This document shows, in pieces, positions 36,612-47,891 of a stretch of DNA of 64,000 bases. The stretch is from Gyrodactylus bullatarudis (taxonomy: Eukaryota > Platyhelminthes > Monogenea > Gyrodactylidea > Gyrodactylidae): contig SSNU01000163.1 of assembly GCA_012064415.1 (NCBI GenBank), positions 124,001 to 188,000 on the forward strand. Direction: 5' to 3'. The notes under the pieces are model-generated. The model saw only the letters and a program-made list of their open reading frames with translations, was not told where the DNA came from and did not search any database. Each line of letters begins with the position of its first letter. Position 1 is the first letter of the stretch. The position numbers and the translations under genes were made by a program.

Positions 36612-39600
36612 CCCAGTTATATACTATACGTAGACTCTCTCGATCTAATTTTCACATTGGGGCCCTTTTTCAGCCATCTATCTCTCTCTTTCTCTATATA
36701 TACAATGTTAACAAAAACCTGTCAATTCATAAGCCCGAAAAGCCAGCAATCATCCTCTTTGACCATTGGTCTCCTCTCAAAGCTATACTCACACCTATGC
36801 GTATAGTTCAAAATGAGGATGATGGAAGCAAACAATCTCTTATTTGGAATTAAACAAGAAGAAACCCACAAGTATTCAGTTTATTAATTTGATTAAAAAT
36901 ATTTTTTTTTGATGAGAATAATTTTTAAAGGATACAATTTGTATCCCCACATCTGATATATATTATTATTATCTATATAAACTTTAAATTATAATAATAG
37001 TAATAATTTTAATTATTTTTACCAAATGATAATAAGGGAATATGTGTGTGCGTGTGTGTGTGAGAATAGTTTTCAATTGTAAATTAATTTGAAAATTTCT
37101 ACTAGTCTCTTCCTTCTCTTACTCTCTTTCACACATACACACACACGCACGCATCTACACACTGAAAAAAAACTATTTGACACAAGGATTCACATATTAA
37201 ACCTTAACATCTTTCTCTCTGAATCAAACTCTCAGTTGTAATATGTATGAATGAATGAATGAAAAATTGTACTTTCAATGCCTTGACTCGTTTACAAAAT
37301 ATTACTACTATTATTATTCAATGAAAAACATGATTGTGATTTTTGAAAATATTCTCTCTTAACAAACCAACGCGCGAATTTAATTTAATTTTTTTTGATT
37401 TATACCCCAAAACAAACATCATCCCCCATATTCATCTTACATTCTCCATGATATTTTTATTGATTACCCTGCCAATAGAAAAAAAATCCAAATATTCATT
37501 TGTTACAATCGCTAGGCTAAAAAATGATGAGCTCCTTCTTTTGTTTTATTATTTTCTAATTTTATCTATACTCTTTCCGTTCAAATTGTTAGTTTAAAAA
37601 AGGAAAAACCTCTCTCTCTCTACTATTTGTTTCCCTCTCCTTTTCTCACTTTCCAACTCGTTATTTTGTTGGTCTACAAGCCCATGTGTATTTGTTAAAT
37701 TTATTATAATAAAAGCATTACTATTACTATTATTATGAGAAATGAACGAGCCTTAAAAATGAAGCGAATTGAATGAGGACTATCAAAAACTCGTGTGTCT
37801 ATTTTTACGTGAGTGTGTGTGTATTATTATTGAAGATTAGGACGAAGAAAGAAAAACCAATCGAATTTGAGCCAAATGATGAATAAAAGAAAGTTGAAAT
37901 CTAATATTTATTTTTTGACCCATTAATCCATCTTTTTCTGTCGAATTCTCACTCTCTCTTTCTTATCATCTCCTCTTCAGATTATTCAATTAATTTTTTT
38001 TGATTTTAATATATTACGATATTCATTGTAATAATTTCTTCTGTATGATCTATCTTTGCATGTGTGTGTCAATAAGGAATACATATACACACACACCTAT
38101 AGTATATTTGTTAGTGTGTATGTTTCATTCATATTATTATTACTACTATTTGGTATAGTATACATATTTTTTTTGTATCAACTACTACTGACATTGATTT
38201 ATACAATGATTATATAATTCCCTCTTTTCCACTGGTACAATATACACATGGATAACATACATTACCAGTTAATAATAATACTAATCATAATCATAATAAT
38301 CACGGCCATAAATGATGTCTATAATGGAACACACAGATAGAAGTGAACAAACTCTACGACTCTAATCATCTTAAGAAAAAAACAACAAAATAATAATGCC
38401 TTCTTGATGTAATGTATATTCACTATGATTATCTCCCTCTCTGTTTTGCCTAACATTAAAACTCTCTCTCTCTAATGAGGATGAAGGATGATATAACAAT
38501 GTGTACAATTCCGTTGTATGTGCTTACCAAGCAAATACAAATGTATAGAATATCAAGGAGACGGAGAAGAAAATCAATATTATCATTATCAAGAATTTAA
38601 TGCAAAAAAAGTTAGAGGTTCTGTCTCTCTAGACCTTGATCCTTTGTTACCTTGCCATTCTGTCCTGATTTTGAGTTCAATTTCTCTCAGCTCACTCGCT
38701 AATTACTAACCTATACACGCACACAATCAGACACACTCATTGCCATGTAACTTGGGTCTTTTTCTCTCTGGTCAGTTTTCAGTTTTATTATGATGATAGT
38801 TTTATTTTACATTGTTTTTAGCCCCAAAAAATGGGAACAAAAAGACAAAAATATTATCTTTTTATGTTTGTGTTATTATTACATGTATGAATGCCCTGTC
38901 CCTTTTTGAGAACCACCGCCAACCCTCACTTTAAATCAAGACTGTCTTGCCAACACAAAACGGAACCGGAACATGATTCTTGGTCTGGTGTGGCCACTCT
39001 CTCCTCCTCTCTTAACGTCATTTTAATCAAAAGGAAAGATGTATAGAGGAATGAGAGAGGCGAGTATAGACTCATTTTCCCGCTTATATTCTACAAAAGG
39101 CGTACAAACATTAATCTCTTCTCTCTTGGTGCTTTTTATACACTCAAACTGTACCTGTAAATATTAATGTATATTGTTGTTGATTTTGAGGTCTTGTCTC
39201 TTTCTTCATTTATCTATCTCACTCTTACTCCACTTTCTCTAACGACGACATGAACACCATCATCAGACACACAGCAATCTCTCAAGTATAATACATAACA
39301 TCCCCCCGAAGAACTGACAAGACACTTGTGATCTTTTCCCCCTCTTTTTTGCCTAATTTTTTTCATCTGGCATATTTTTTCTTTTTTTGCAATAATATAT
39401 ATACTTCATATAAATAGTTGTAAGGATAATAATAATACTAATTAATATTGAATATGGATAGCCTTGAGATTAAAAAAAATACAAACCCAACCAAGAAGAC
39501 CCCATTTGAATCTAAATCATTTTGCATTTTTAAATTCACTTCAAATTGTATGTATTAATTAATTAATCAGCATCATCAATGTGTATACCTAGAAAGTCGG

Positions 39601-40628
39601 CTCATGATCACACGGAGCTATGCCCATTCTACCTCGGGACACTATTACTCAAATTGCCTTCTCTTACAAGACAATGGAAACAGGTGTAAACTTGCTTTTC
39701 ATGCATCTATATATATCATATAGACCAAGTTGAACAGGGTCAGAACAAGTGTGTTTTGTTCTTTGACCTTGTATGCATCTAATATTTTGTTTACACCTGT
39801 TCCTTGGAATTACGCCCGTCTCATGCTCCTTTCCCGATCCCATTTTTATTCGAAACCTCCAAAAATGAAAAAAACATAAAAACCCGAAAAAAGATCACAC
39901 ATACACACAAACACCAAAAAGAACACTAGACGATTGAGAAAAAAGTTGCAAATTGAAGGAAAAATCCAAATTTCTTGGGTTTAATCTTGGCTAATTATGA
40001 TGATTTGTTATTACTTAAATTTTGTTTATTACACTTGTCAATAAAAAATATACTGTTATATATACAATAAAAACATGATTTCTCGTTTCTACTGTATAAC
40101 AGGAAGAAAGGGGTCTGAAACTAGATCTCTCCAAACCCAGTAGAAAAGCCTGGGCTAAATCTAACTCATGATTAACTGTATTAGGATAAAACAGTATAAA
40201 TGTTTATTTTCCAGTTAATTAAAACTGAATAATAACGATCGATCGTGCATTTATTTTCTAAAGTCCTAGAATGTATCAAAATGAGTCGAGAAAAAGAATC
40301 CCAGCCCAGCCAATCTAGAAGATGGTGCAAAATATAGTTGGATTATTCTGTAGCTGTTGAGATGTGATTAAACCCATGAAAACCATTCCCTAATTATAAT
40401 TAGTCGATTAAACTACTGAATAATTTAAACCGTACAGAACTCACTTGTTCGATTGATCGTTGGGCATCCGATTTTTCACCCAAGTTTTGTTACAATGTAA
40501 CAGAATTGACTAAATTGCTATGGCAATAAATTATTTAGCTCCCCTCGACTAAATGATCACTCAAAAAAGAACGATGAAAAACGTGAAAGTTAAGAATTAA
40601 AAAAACTTTCAATTTATTAAGAGAGACA
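36612..40628. other. 4-kb microsatellite-rich non-coding region (likely long 3' UTR plus spacer)
   Basis: No gene is visible between the G alpha q stop and the 3' end of the next minus-strand gene. The plus strand is pyrimidine-rich, with many short microsatellites: TCTC runs, GTGTGT at about 37040-37062, CACACA at about 37128-37150, GAAT at about 37246-37264 and scattered ATT/AAT runs. The GT and CA tracts about 90 bp apart are complementary. Much of it may be a long G alpha q 3' UTR, but no single polyadenylation site stands out. Confidence 0.55.
39676..39803. repeat. Nested inverted repeat (foldback)
   Basis: GGAAACAGGTGTAAAC at 39676-39691 is complementary to GTTTACACCTGTTCC at 39789-39803 (one bulged base). 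Inside, ATGCAT at 39701-39706 and 39773-39778 match, and GGGTCAGAACAA at 39737-39748 pairs with TTGTTCTTTGACC at 39756-39768 with a small bulge around a 7-nt loop. Together they could form a broken stem of about 128 nt in DNA or in a G alpha q 3' UTR transcript. Confidence 0.55.
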
Positions 40629-42448
40629 TTAGTCTTGTCGATAGATTTGTTTGAGAATGTTTTCCGGATTCGGGGCAAGATGACTGGGGAACTTGGATAT
40701 TTCGCCGAGGATCTTGTTAATTGGCTCAATAATCTTTCTTTTCCGAGTCATTCGTTCTTGATCAATGTCAGAACTGCTAGAGTTAACGTTTATATTTTGT
40801 TGGACTGGTTTTGCCATGGTCAATATCGATGTGTTCAACGTATTATTAAGGTCAAGCTCATCTTGCTCTGCAATAACATCGAGGACATTAGCTAATGACT
40901 TGTTGGCGTCAGCCAAATCAATTTTATTGGTCAGATATCTGAGTTTGCGATCTATCCGAAGTTGATGGCTGTTCTTTGAAATATCCAAAGAAACAAAGAA
41001 CAAGTCTGACTTGTCGATAGTTGAATGGGGCAAGAATTTCATCTGCAAACCTATTTCATAGTTGATTTCATTCTCTGTTTCAAAGCTTTTCACTGTCACA
41101 TCCTCATTGTTGAGGATGTTCTCAAAAATTTTTACTTTATCAATAGAGTCCATTATCACAGAATAGAGTTCAACTGGAATAAAAAGAAAATTTTCAGCCA
41201 TTCCTTCAATTTGATTTGGTGAATATCGAAATGAAAAACTGCTGATCAAGAGAACTCTTACCTGAGCCTGATTTCAATCTAAAAACAGCAAAAACCGGTT
41301 CAGTTTGATGGACTTGAACAATTGTGAAACGTTCAAAGAAACTTTTGGACAGTAGTCTCTTTGAATGAACGACAAAAATCAGACTAGAATTTGGTTCACT
41401 CTGGAAGCTGGCGACCAAAGCCAACTGAGCAAAAGGCTTCTTCTGATGAAGAATGATGAGGAAGCTGTTTTCACCAATCCCGGGAACATTGATTTTCTGA
41501 ATATGATAAATCATTGCCTTGTCAAGAGCAACAAGATTGTCAGTATCAATCGTTTGCCTCGAGTCTCTCCAAACGAAGCATGGCTCAGGAAAAACTAAAT
41601 GTTTTTATTAAATTATTTAGTTTGTATATTGGTCAAGTGAGTCAGAATTTAATTTACCATCGTTGATGAGTGAATGAAAGTCAAAGACAACAAAATCAAA
41701 TTGTGATGTTTGAGCAAGAATGTAGTCTGACGAGAACATGGTAAAAGTTTCCAATTCCATGTTAGTCCGGTTAAAAGAGTTGATATAGACCCTTGATGGT
41801 TGCATAATAAGGGGGACTGTAAGACTGTACGGCCATATGGAGTATTTACGAGTGAGAACTTGAGAAAAAAATTAAAATTATTCTAGTCAAAGGTGGCCCA
41901 AAAACTCACATGATTGCTGGTCAAAGTTGAAGATTACTAGGCGAGAATCAGAGGTTAAGAGGAGGGTCTTCCAGGAGTCCTCTTGTCGGTGATGAAAGAA
42001 TTTGAGGCCTATACAGGGACTAGCCAGAAAGTCAACACAATGAGAATCCACAGGGGAACTTGTCATTTCATTCCTGATGATGATGATACGAGTTGATAAT
42101 TTGAGAAAGAAAAAAAAAGATTTATAGAGGGGACAGATTATACTTAAATTGTCAGTCAAATTTTGACAAAATAAGCAGGAGATTAAAATAGGGGAAAATG
42201 GGAAAAATAATAGGAACGTACCTTTCAAGGTCAAATAACCACCATGAAATTCTTGATTGATTATCATTCTTGTGGAAACAGTTCACTTTTCCACTCGTAT
42301 GATGGGAGTCATTCCAGTCAATGAGTTCAGAGTAGGTTACAATCCATCGATTAGTTGCCGGAGAATCATTTCTAATCATACTATCGATTAGTAGGCAATC
42401 TGAGTAGCTTGGTTTCTTGTTAATCTCCCTTGGCACAATTTGTTCCAT
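40629..42448 (-). CDS. Unrecognised five-exon protein, probably beta-rich, with basic/acidic C terminus
   Basis: Exons read leftwards: 42448-42222, 42073-41910, 41858-41658, 41594-41262 and 41203-40629. Phases agree and give 499 residues from MEQIVPREINKKPSYSDC to NILKQIYRQD. The first 330 residues alternate short hydrophobic strands and turns (for example FDFVVFDFHSLI and SSLIFVVHSKRLLSKSF), a pattern compatible with a beta propeller without WD signatures. The last third is polar, with TRKRKIIEP as a possible nuclear signal. An acceptor just before the first ATG implies a 5' leader exon. No family recognised. Confidence 0.75.
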
Positions 42449-42627
42449 TGTTATGTCCAACTGAAAATAAATGTCAATCAACTTGAGGAAACAAACTAAA
42501 TCTGTGAGTTTCACTTAAGATCTTACAGACTCCCTGAAATTGAGTATAGTTTTCTCTATGCATAAGATTTTTGATATTCTTTTGTAAATTTTTTCACGAT
42601 TTAAATTTCACAAGATACAATCCTGAT

Positions 42628-42754
42628 TTTTCTGTATAAATAATTCACGTAAATTTTCAAATACGTCCGAAAATCCATTAAAAATCATATTAAAATTGAA
42701 GAAAAAGATATATTAACACCAAATACGTATTTCTTAAAGGATCATCAGTGGTAT
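42628..42754 (+). repeat. 127-bp direct repeat, copy 1
   Basis: This segment recurs at 44690-44816 in the same orientation with 125 of 127 positions identical. It begins TTTTCTGTATAAATAATTCA and ends ATCATCAGTGGTAT. The ends are not TG...CA, so it is not a typical LTR. Confidence 0.85.
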
Positions 42755-44689
42755 AGTTTCTCTAGAAACATCCTCATTAAAACGTTATTATGTATCGTAG
42801 GAAAAATTGAATTGTACCATTAGAAAGCTTGATTTTCAGAGATTATTTTGGTTAGAGCAGAAATTCAAAAATTTTATTCGGATACTGATATTCATCAAAA
42901 AGAAACCTTTCATAATAATGAGGGATAAATAATTTAATACATTGTGTTACATTACAACCCCAAACAAAGAAAAAAGGGGGCCTGTGTTTTTTTGGGGGTA
43001 GACATGAAAAATTTTAACTTAGAAAAATTTTGGGCAGAAAAATTTTTAGGAGCTATTCTACACCATTACCAGAAATTCATTTATATAAAATTCTCTACAC
43101 ATTACATGTCTTAGTTTATTAATTAATTAAATAAAGTTAAGAAAAAAATTTTTTTATACAGCCAAAAAACTATGTATATAATTTAACTCAAAAATTATCT
43201 CCATAAATTTAGGGTTTTGGACAAAAAAAAATTTTTTTTTTTCAAAAATTTGCCTCCTAACTATTTTACTTTCTTTCCTATTTACGCTCCAAGCAATGAC
43301 AGGATAAGCATTTCTCTTAGTCAAGGAATAATTATTAAATTATAATTTATTACTGAAGCTAGCTAATATGGAGAAATGGGAATTTATGATTTTCACAAAA
43401 CTCTAAATAAAACCCTGAGATTAATGATGCTTTTTCCCATCTTTCTGATGATATCAGATTAGTAGAACGATCAGTATAGCACTTTCAACTTAAAAGTTTC
43501 GCAAATTTTCAACTACCATTTTCAAAATAACGATCATGGTTGACCAATTTTTACGAATTAATATTCACTCTAGCTGATTATGAATAGAGTAATTAGCTTC
43601 ATTTTGCCCATTCGATTATTTCTTTGTCGCAAAAAATTTTATTTAATATCTTTCTAAAAAATTCCATTAAATCGATCTAAATATTCTTCGAGTGTTTTAT
43701 TGGCAAAATTTCTCGTTATCTCCCTAGAAGAGGGAGAAGAAAGAATCGAATTTCTCTGATTATTTACTCAATGCCATATTATCATGAGATAAACTCCGAA
43801 TAAAACAGGATGTATTCAGATTTTCTCAATCCTTTCACTTCTAAATAGAATTAGATTATTTCTGAGAACTAAAAGAGATTTTCCATAGCTTATGAATTCG
43901 TGTAAATCTCCCAGTTTAGATTTTAACAAAAATTTAAAAGGCGATATTGCTTTTTTGTTCAGAAGAAAAAATAAGACAGCGTTTACTCTAAATTCTTACT
44001 CAAATTTTTTGCAAAATTGAACATGTCAACTCTGCTCTGAATAATTTTTTTAAGCAAATTCAAATTTCCCATTGTCTATTTTTCTCTCCGAGTTACCTTT
44101 TACTTATGGATGTGTGTGTCTTATGCATTAAGCATTGTCACTTTTTTCGTAGAAAATTTAATGAGTTAATTTTTCCCTATTGAGAATAAAATATTAGAAT
44201 TATTTTGAAAATTCATTTCCAAAATTTACAAAACTACTAAGCTACTTGAAAATATTGTGTTATCATCATAGTTCTTCTCCCAGGATGAAACTTGTTACAT
44301 TTTCATTAAGCATTCGAAAATATCAAAGACTCCATTTTATTGCATTGTTTCTCTATTTCCTGACTTTTCCCTTTTCGTTACACTTTTTACACATCTTTTT
44401 ATCACAGAAAAGACATCTCTATATTTGAATGTGAAAAATTTATTGGTTTTTTTTCATCTACCCTTCCTTGTCTGTTGTTCAAATCTCTTTTTTCAATTGA
44501 GGAAATACAGAAGAAAAGAACTACTACTGGTAATAAATTATCGTGTCCACCAAGACTTGTCATTTATTCAGAAAGAGAAAGAATCTCTCCTTATATTTTT
44601 TCAACTTGAATTTATTCAAGAATAATTATTTTATTGCATAATGAATTTTGTTGACCATTGATGGTATCTCAGATATTTATTAAACTATA

Positions 44690-44816
44690 TTTTCTGTATA
44701 AATAATTCACGTAAATTTTCAAATACGTCCGAAAATCCATTAAAAATCATATTAAAATTGAAGAAAAAGATATATTAACACCAAATGCGTATTTCTAAAA
44801 GGATCATCAGTGGTAT
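44690..44816 (+). repeat. 127-bp direct repeat, copy 2
   Basis: Second copy of the repeat at 42628-42754, starting 2,062 bp downstream. The two differences are an A/G in the AAATACG segment and a T/A in TTCTTAAAGG. High identity in otherwise drifting DNA suggests a recent duplication or an element boundary. Confidence 0.85.
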
Positions 44817-44973
44817 CACTTTAAAAATGATAAGAGTTAAATAATTGAATGAAAATAATAATTTACAAATATGAAAGAAATAGTAAAAGTTTTAGAAATA
44901 AGAATAAATGCAAGCTGAAAAAACACCAAAACTCTCCAATAATTAGCAACAATGGAGAGAAAAGTGAAAAAGC

Positions 44974-45352
44974 TCACATCGGCCAAGGTAGTTGAAGATT
45001 ATATGAATAGTTTTTCTGAACACATAGATTAGGTTTGTGTTGATTGATAAAGAATTTCTCCTTTACCCACACATCTATGCTGTCATCTCCAGGGTTTTTA
45101 TATAAAACGGAAAAATTTGAAATTGAAGCATAGTGGTTTTCTTGTTTAAGATGTCTAGTAACCGCGGTATCCTTATGTAAATGATCATTCGATCTTGTAG
45201 ACAATTTCCTAATAGTTCCTCCTATGTAAGAAGCGCCACAATCACATTGGAATTTATAAACTAATAGAGTTTTCTCTTCAGGCTTGAGTAAATCCTTATG
45301 AATCAAACTGAACAATCTAAGTTTTAAATACAATTTTCAATTGTATAATCCT
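44974..45352 (-). mobile_element. Penelope-like element relic, GIY-YIG endonuclease end
   Basis: The minus strand encodes LLVYKFQCDCGASYIGGTIR, then TRSNDHL, TRHLKQENHY and KEKFFINQHKPNLC. This is the GIY-YIG endonuclease typical of the C terminus of Penelope-like retroelements: Cys-x-Cys before the YIG, an Arg in the helix, and a Glu before the final KHKP-type segment. The linker LRLFSLIHKDLLKPEEKT also fits. No reverse-transcriptase part was found upstream on that strand, so it is a fragment. A second, more damaged copy starts at about 63827. Confidence 0.85.
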
Positions 45353-45884
45353 GATTTCAAGAAATTGATTGAGAAAATTTTGCGATTCCTTGAGAATTTA
45401 TGAAACAATTCAAATTAAGTTGAATAGACTATAAGAATGCAAGGGATGATGAAACCAAATCTCAAGGACAAGTTTATCGATTTACAAAGGGTTTGGAGAA
45501 GTATGTGCCCTTGATCTAAAACGGCATACATGAAATGAACGGTGCACATTTTTCGTAGCTGATCGAAGTTAACGATTGCTGGGTTTATGCAAATTATTAT
45601 GAAAATTTGCTCTATTGAAAAAAAACAAGAAACTATGAATACATGATTACTCTCTAAATTAGAATGATGTAAGCTAAATGATTAAGGAAGCCAAGTAAGC
45701 TCCAGAGAAGGTAAATGTAAAATATGGACTGAAAAGTTTCTTTGTATTTGGATTAAGTTCATAGAAGAAATACTTTGAACCTGAGCTCAAATCTTTTTCA
45801 TGTTCTCAGACATAGCCTTTCGTCCATAATAGCTATTAGCATAGCCAAAGCAACAGATCACCAAACTTTTAATTTGATGGAACA
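45353..45884. other. Non-coding spacer between two retroelement fragments
   Basis: Stop-dense in all frames read. One minus-strand stretch (about 45785-45900) is open for some 38 codons but was not recognised. Confidence 0.4.
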
Positions 45885-46000
45885 AAACCCATAAGCCAAG
45901 TAGTAAAGCGTGATTAGAGGCGTCAATTCAGTGTTGAAGACCAGAGTACAAATCCTGGTTATGGTCTACTGACGAGTCCTAACAAGGAGTCATTGTGAGG
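45885..46000 (+). mobile_element. tRNA-derived SINE-like unit with hammerhead-like core
   Basis: AAGCCAAGTAG at 45893-45903 resembles a Pol III A box and AGTACAAATCC at 45945-45955 a B box, about 42 bp apart as in tRNA genes. CCATAA near 45889 pairs with TTATGG near 45959, and ACCAG pairs with CTGGT around the B box, as acceptor and T stems would. Directly after comes CTACTGACGAGTCCTAACAA then GGA, which matches the hammerhead-ribozyme CUGANGA core plus stem II. The CGAAAC half of the core is replaced, so it is probably inactive. tRNA-plus-hammerhead SINEs are known in flatworms (Sm-alpha). Confidence 0.5.
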
Positions 46001-46157
46001 TGAAAGTTAGATTTCATGAGGACACAGAAATAACTCAAGACCACACTTTACTAGAATTCTCGCACGATCATTCAGATCATTTTATATCCCATTTTTATGA
46101 AAACCCCCATAAGAAAAAATACATGTCGAGCGAGGCTAATCATGTTAAATTAATTAC

Positions 46158-47765
46158 CTTGTTCTGAAGAATTTTAAGCATATTCTTGTCCTGTTGGATT
46201 AGCTGAAGTTTACCCAGACAGTTTGAAATCAGGCCCAATGTTGGTTTATCGGGAGAGTTTTGAAGAAAATGAAGAATACAGGGCTGAGTGTAACCTCGAA
46301 ATCCTGTTTTTATCTCAAGATTTGGAATTTGAGACCAGGATCCGAGAGAGGGGAGTTGTCCAAAATCATGCAGAACAAATTTCAAATCGAAATTTATTGA
46401 GTAAACTTTTATGGCTGAAATAGAATAATAATAATTATGAAAAGTGGTGATTATTAATTAACTCCTATTGGTCCAAAATTAAATAAAAAACCGATAAAAA
46501 ATTAGATAAGCTGTTGAAAAATCAAATTCCCAAATTAATAAAAACCTTCTGTTAAGTCAATAATTTTTGAAAGTCACTTTAAAGCCGATTATCCCATATT
46601 TCGATTCCAGCAAAATTAATATCATTTATATCTAAAGCCTCATTAATAATTCGTTTCACAAAATGATTTTGACCTGCAGAGCACAGGTTTCTAATCCCAC
46701 TAAAGAAGGCAATTGACCATCTCATTACCGAAAAGTATGGAAGAGACTTTAGAAAAAGATTAGTTATTTATAAAAATCAGCTTACAGTTATCTTGCAAGT
46801 GAATGACAATATTATCAACACAGTCATCGCTTCTCTCACACTTGATGCGAGATATAGGGGCTCCAAGGCGAGGAAGAAATTTTCGATGCTTGTAGTCTCC
46901 GATAGCTTCTGAAAGATCCCATTTAACGAGAACGCTCTCAAGACCTCCACTGATCAATTGTTTATCAGAAGAGGAAAACTCCAAGTCTAATACACTATTG
47001 AAATGCCAATGAATCATATTTCGCTTGAGGAATTCAGAAGGTGTAGGTTTCCATAGGAGATTCTTTTTCGGGACAACAGATTCACTATCTTGATAGTCAA
47101 CATTCACGTCAGAAATCAAGTTCCAAATAACAGTTATCTGGCCGTTTTTATGGCCGACAGCAACAATTTCTTTGCTCTTTCCACAGGTTATGGCTGTTAT
47201 TTTTTGTTGTTTTCCTGATGCTACACATACTTTCTGAACGTAATCATAATCTGGCCAAAATACCAAAAGCATATCTTTATATTTAGAAGCAATATACTGG
47301 GATAACAAGCCACCATGATATATTTTATTAATTCTATGTTCAGGGAAAATATCTTTCAGAAATACTCCATCATCATCATAAAGTTTGGATTTTAAATTAT
47401 CATCGATTATAGCAAATCCATGTTTTGTTAGAACCGCATCACAGATAGAGCAATCAAGATTAACTACTTTTTTCATTTCCAATTTTGCCAAATCCCATGA
47501 AACAATGGATCCATTTTGATGAACTGAATAAATCTAAAATGTTTAATTGAATATAACAAACAGTTTGCTTAAATTGATGGTCATTTAAGATAGTGACAAT
47601 ATCTGAATCATTGTGAGACAATTCTTTGATTAAATTGTGGTTTTGATTGAAAACTAAAACTGACGACCATTGAGAACAGAATAAAAGTTTTTTAGAGTCA
47701 ACATAAGTTGCATGGCAATCCCTTAGATTAAGAGAATTAATAGGAGTTTTGGAATTTTTCCTCAT
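46158..47765 (-). CDS. WDR75: WDR75 (UTP17) homologue, N-terminal half visible
   Basis: WDR75 is a WD40 protein of the small-subunit processome, acting in nucleolar pre-rRNA transcription and processing. Exons 47765-47562, 47533-46786 (28-nt intron) and 46414-46158 (371-nt intron) join in phase and give about 403 residues. The match to human WDR75 is clear: HWHFNSVLDLEFSSSDKQLI then SGGLESVLVKWDLSEAIGDY, KFLPRLGAPI, and in exon 3 SIKVYSINFDL and LGLISNCLGKLQLIQQ. A GTAATT donor ends exon 3 in phase 0, but no further WDR75-like exon was found leftwards through the repeat-rich 42.5-46.1 kb region, although about half of the protein should follow. Either the remaining exons lie beyond a long intron or the gene is truncated. 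It is divergent from SAE1 across 126 bp. Confidence 0.85.
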
Positions 47766-47891
47766 TTCAAAAAAGCATGAATAATTTTTGTAAATATATC
47801 CAAGTCAAACAAAAATAATCATTCACGTTTTAAATCCAGCAAAAATTTTGCTGAGAATTACAAATTTTTCAAATTTGACGAACTCTCGAGC
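47766..47891. promoter_or_regulatory. Probable bidirectional promoter (WDR75 / SAE1)
   Basis: Opposite start codons lie 126 bp apart. No core motif was recognised; the call comes from spacing. Confidence 0.45.

Larger units (their letters stand above)
42449..44973. other. Repeat-containing non-coding region
   Basis: No convincing coding frame lies in this stretch; small frames at 44246-44625 are Phe/Leu-rich and look random. It is bracketed by the two copies of a 127-bp direct repeat and followed by a Penelope-like relic, so transposon debris is likely. Confidence 0.5.

Noticed and set aside
36612..40628. CRISPR or satellite array in the microsatellite-rich stretch
   Set aside because: The repeats are short, irregular simple sequences without constant unit or spacer length, and the DNA is animal.
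44246..44625. Adjacent plus-strand frames rich in Phe and Leu
   Set aside because: Composition-driven, no domain, and inside the repeat-bracketed non-coding region.
42628..44816. Intact LTR retrotransposon
   Set aside because: The repeat ends are not TG...CA, no gag or pol is present between them, and no primer-binding site was seen.
45785..45900. Minus-strand peptide with GYANSYYGRKAMSENMKK, resembling a polymerase-B motif or a receptor TM7 end
   Set aside because: Too short, no neighbouring motifs of either family, and it overlaps the SINE-like unit.
46580..46758. Minus-strand open stretch inside the 371-nt WDR75 intron that could be an extra exon
   Set aside because: It ends in a stop and breaks the WDR75 alignment; skipping it joins DNS to IKVYSINFDL exactly as in the family.
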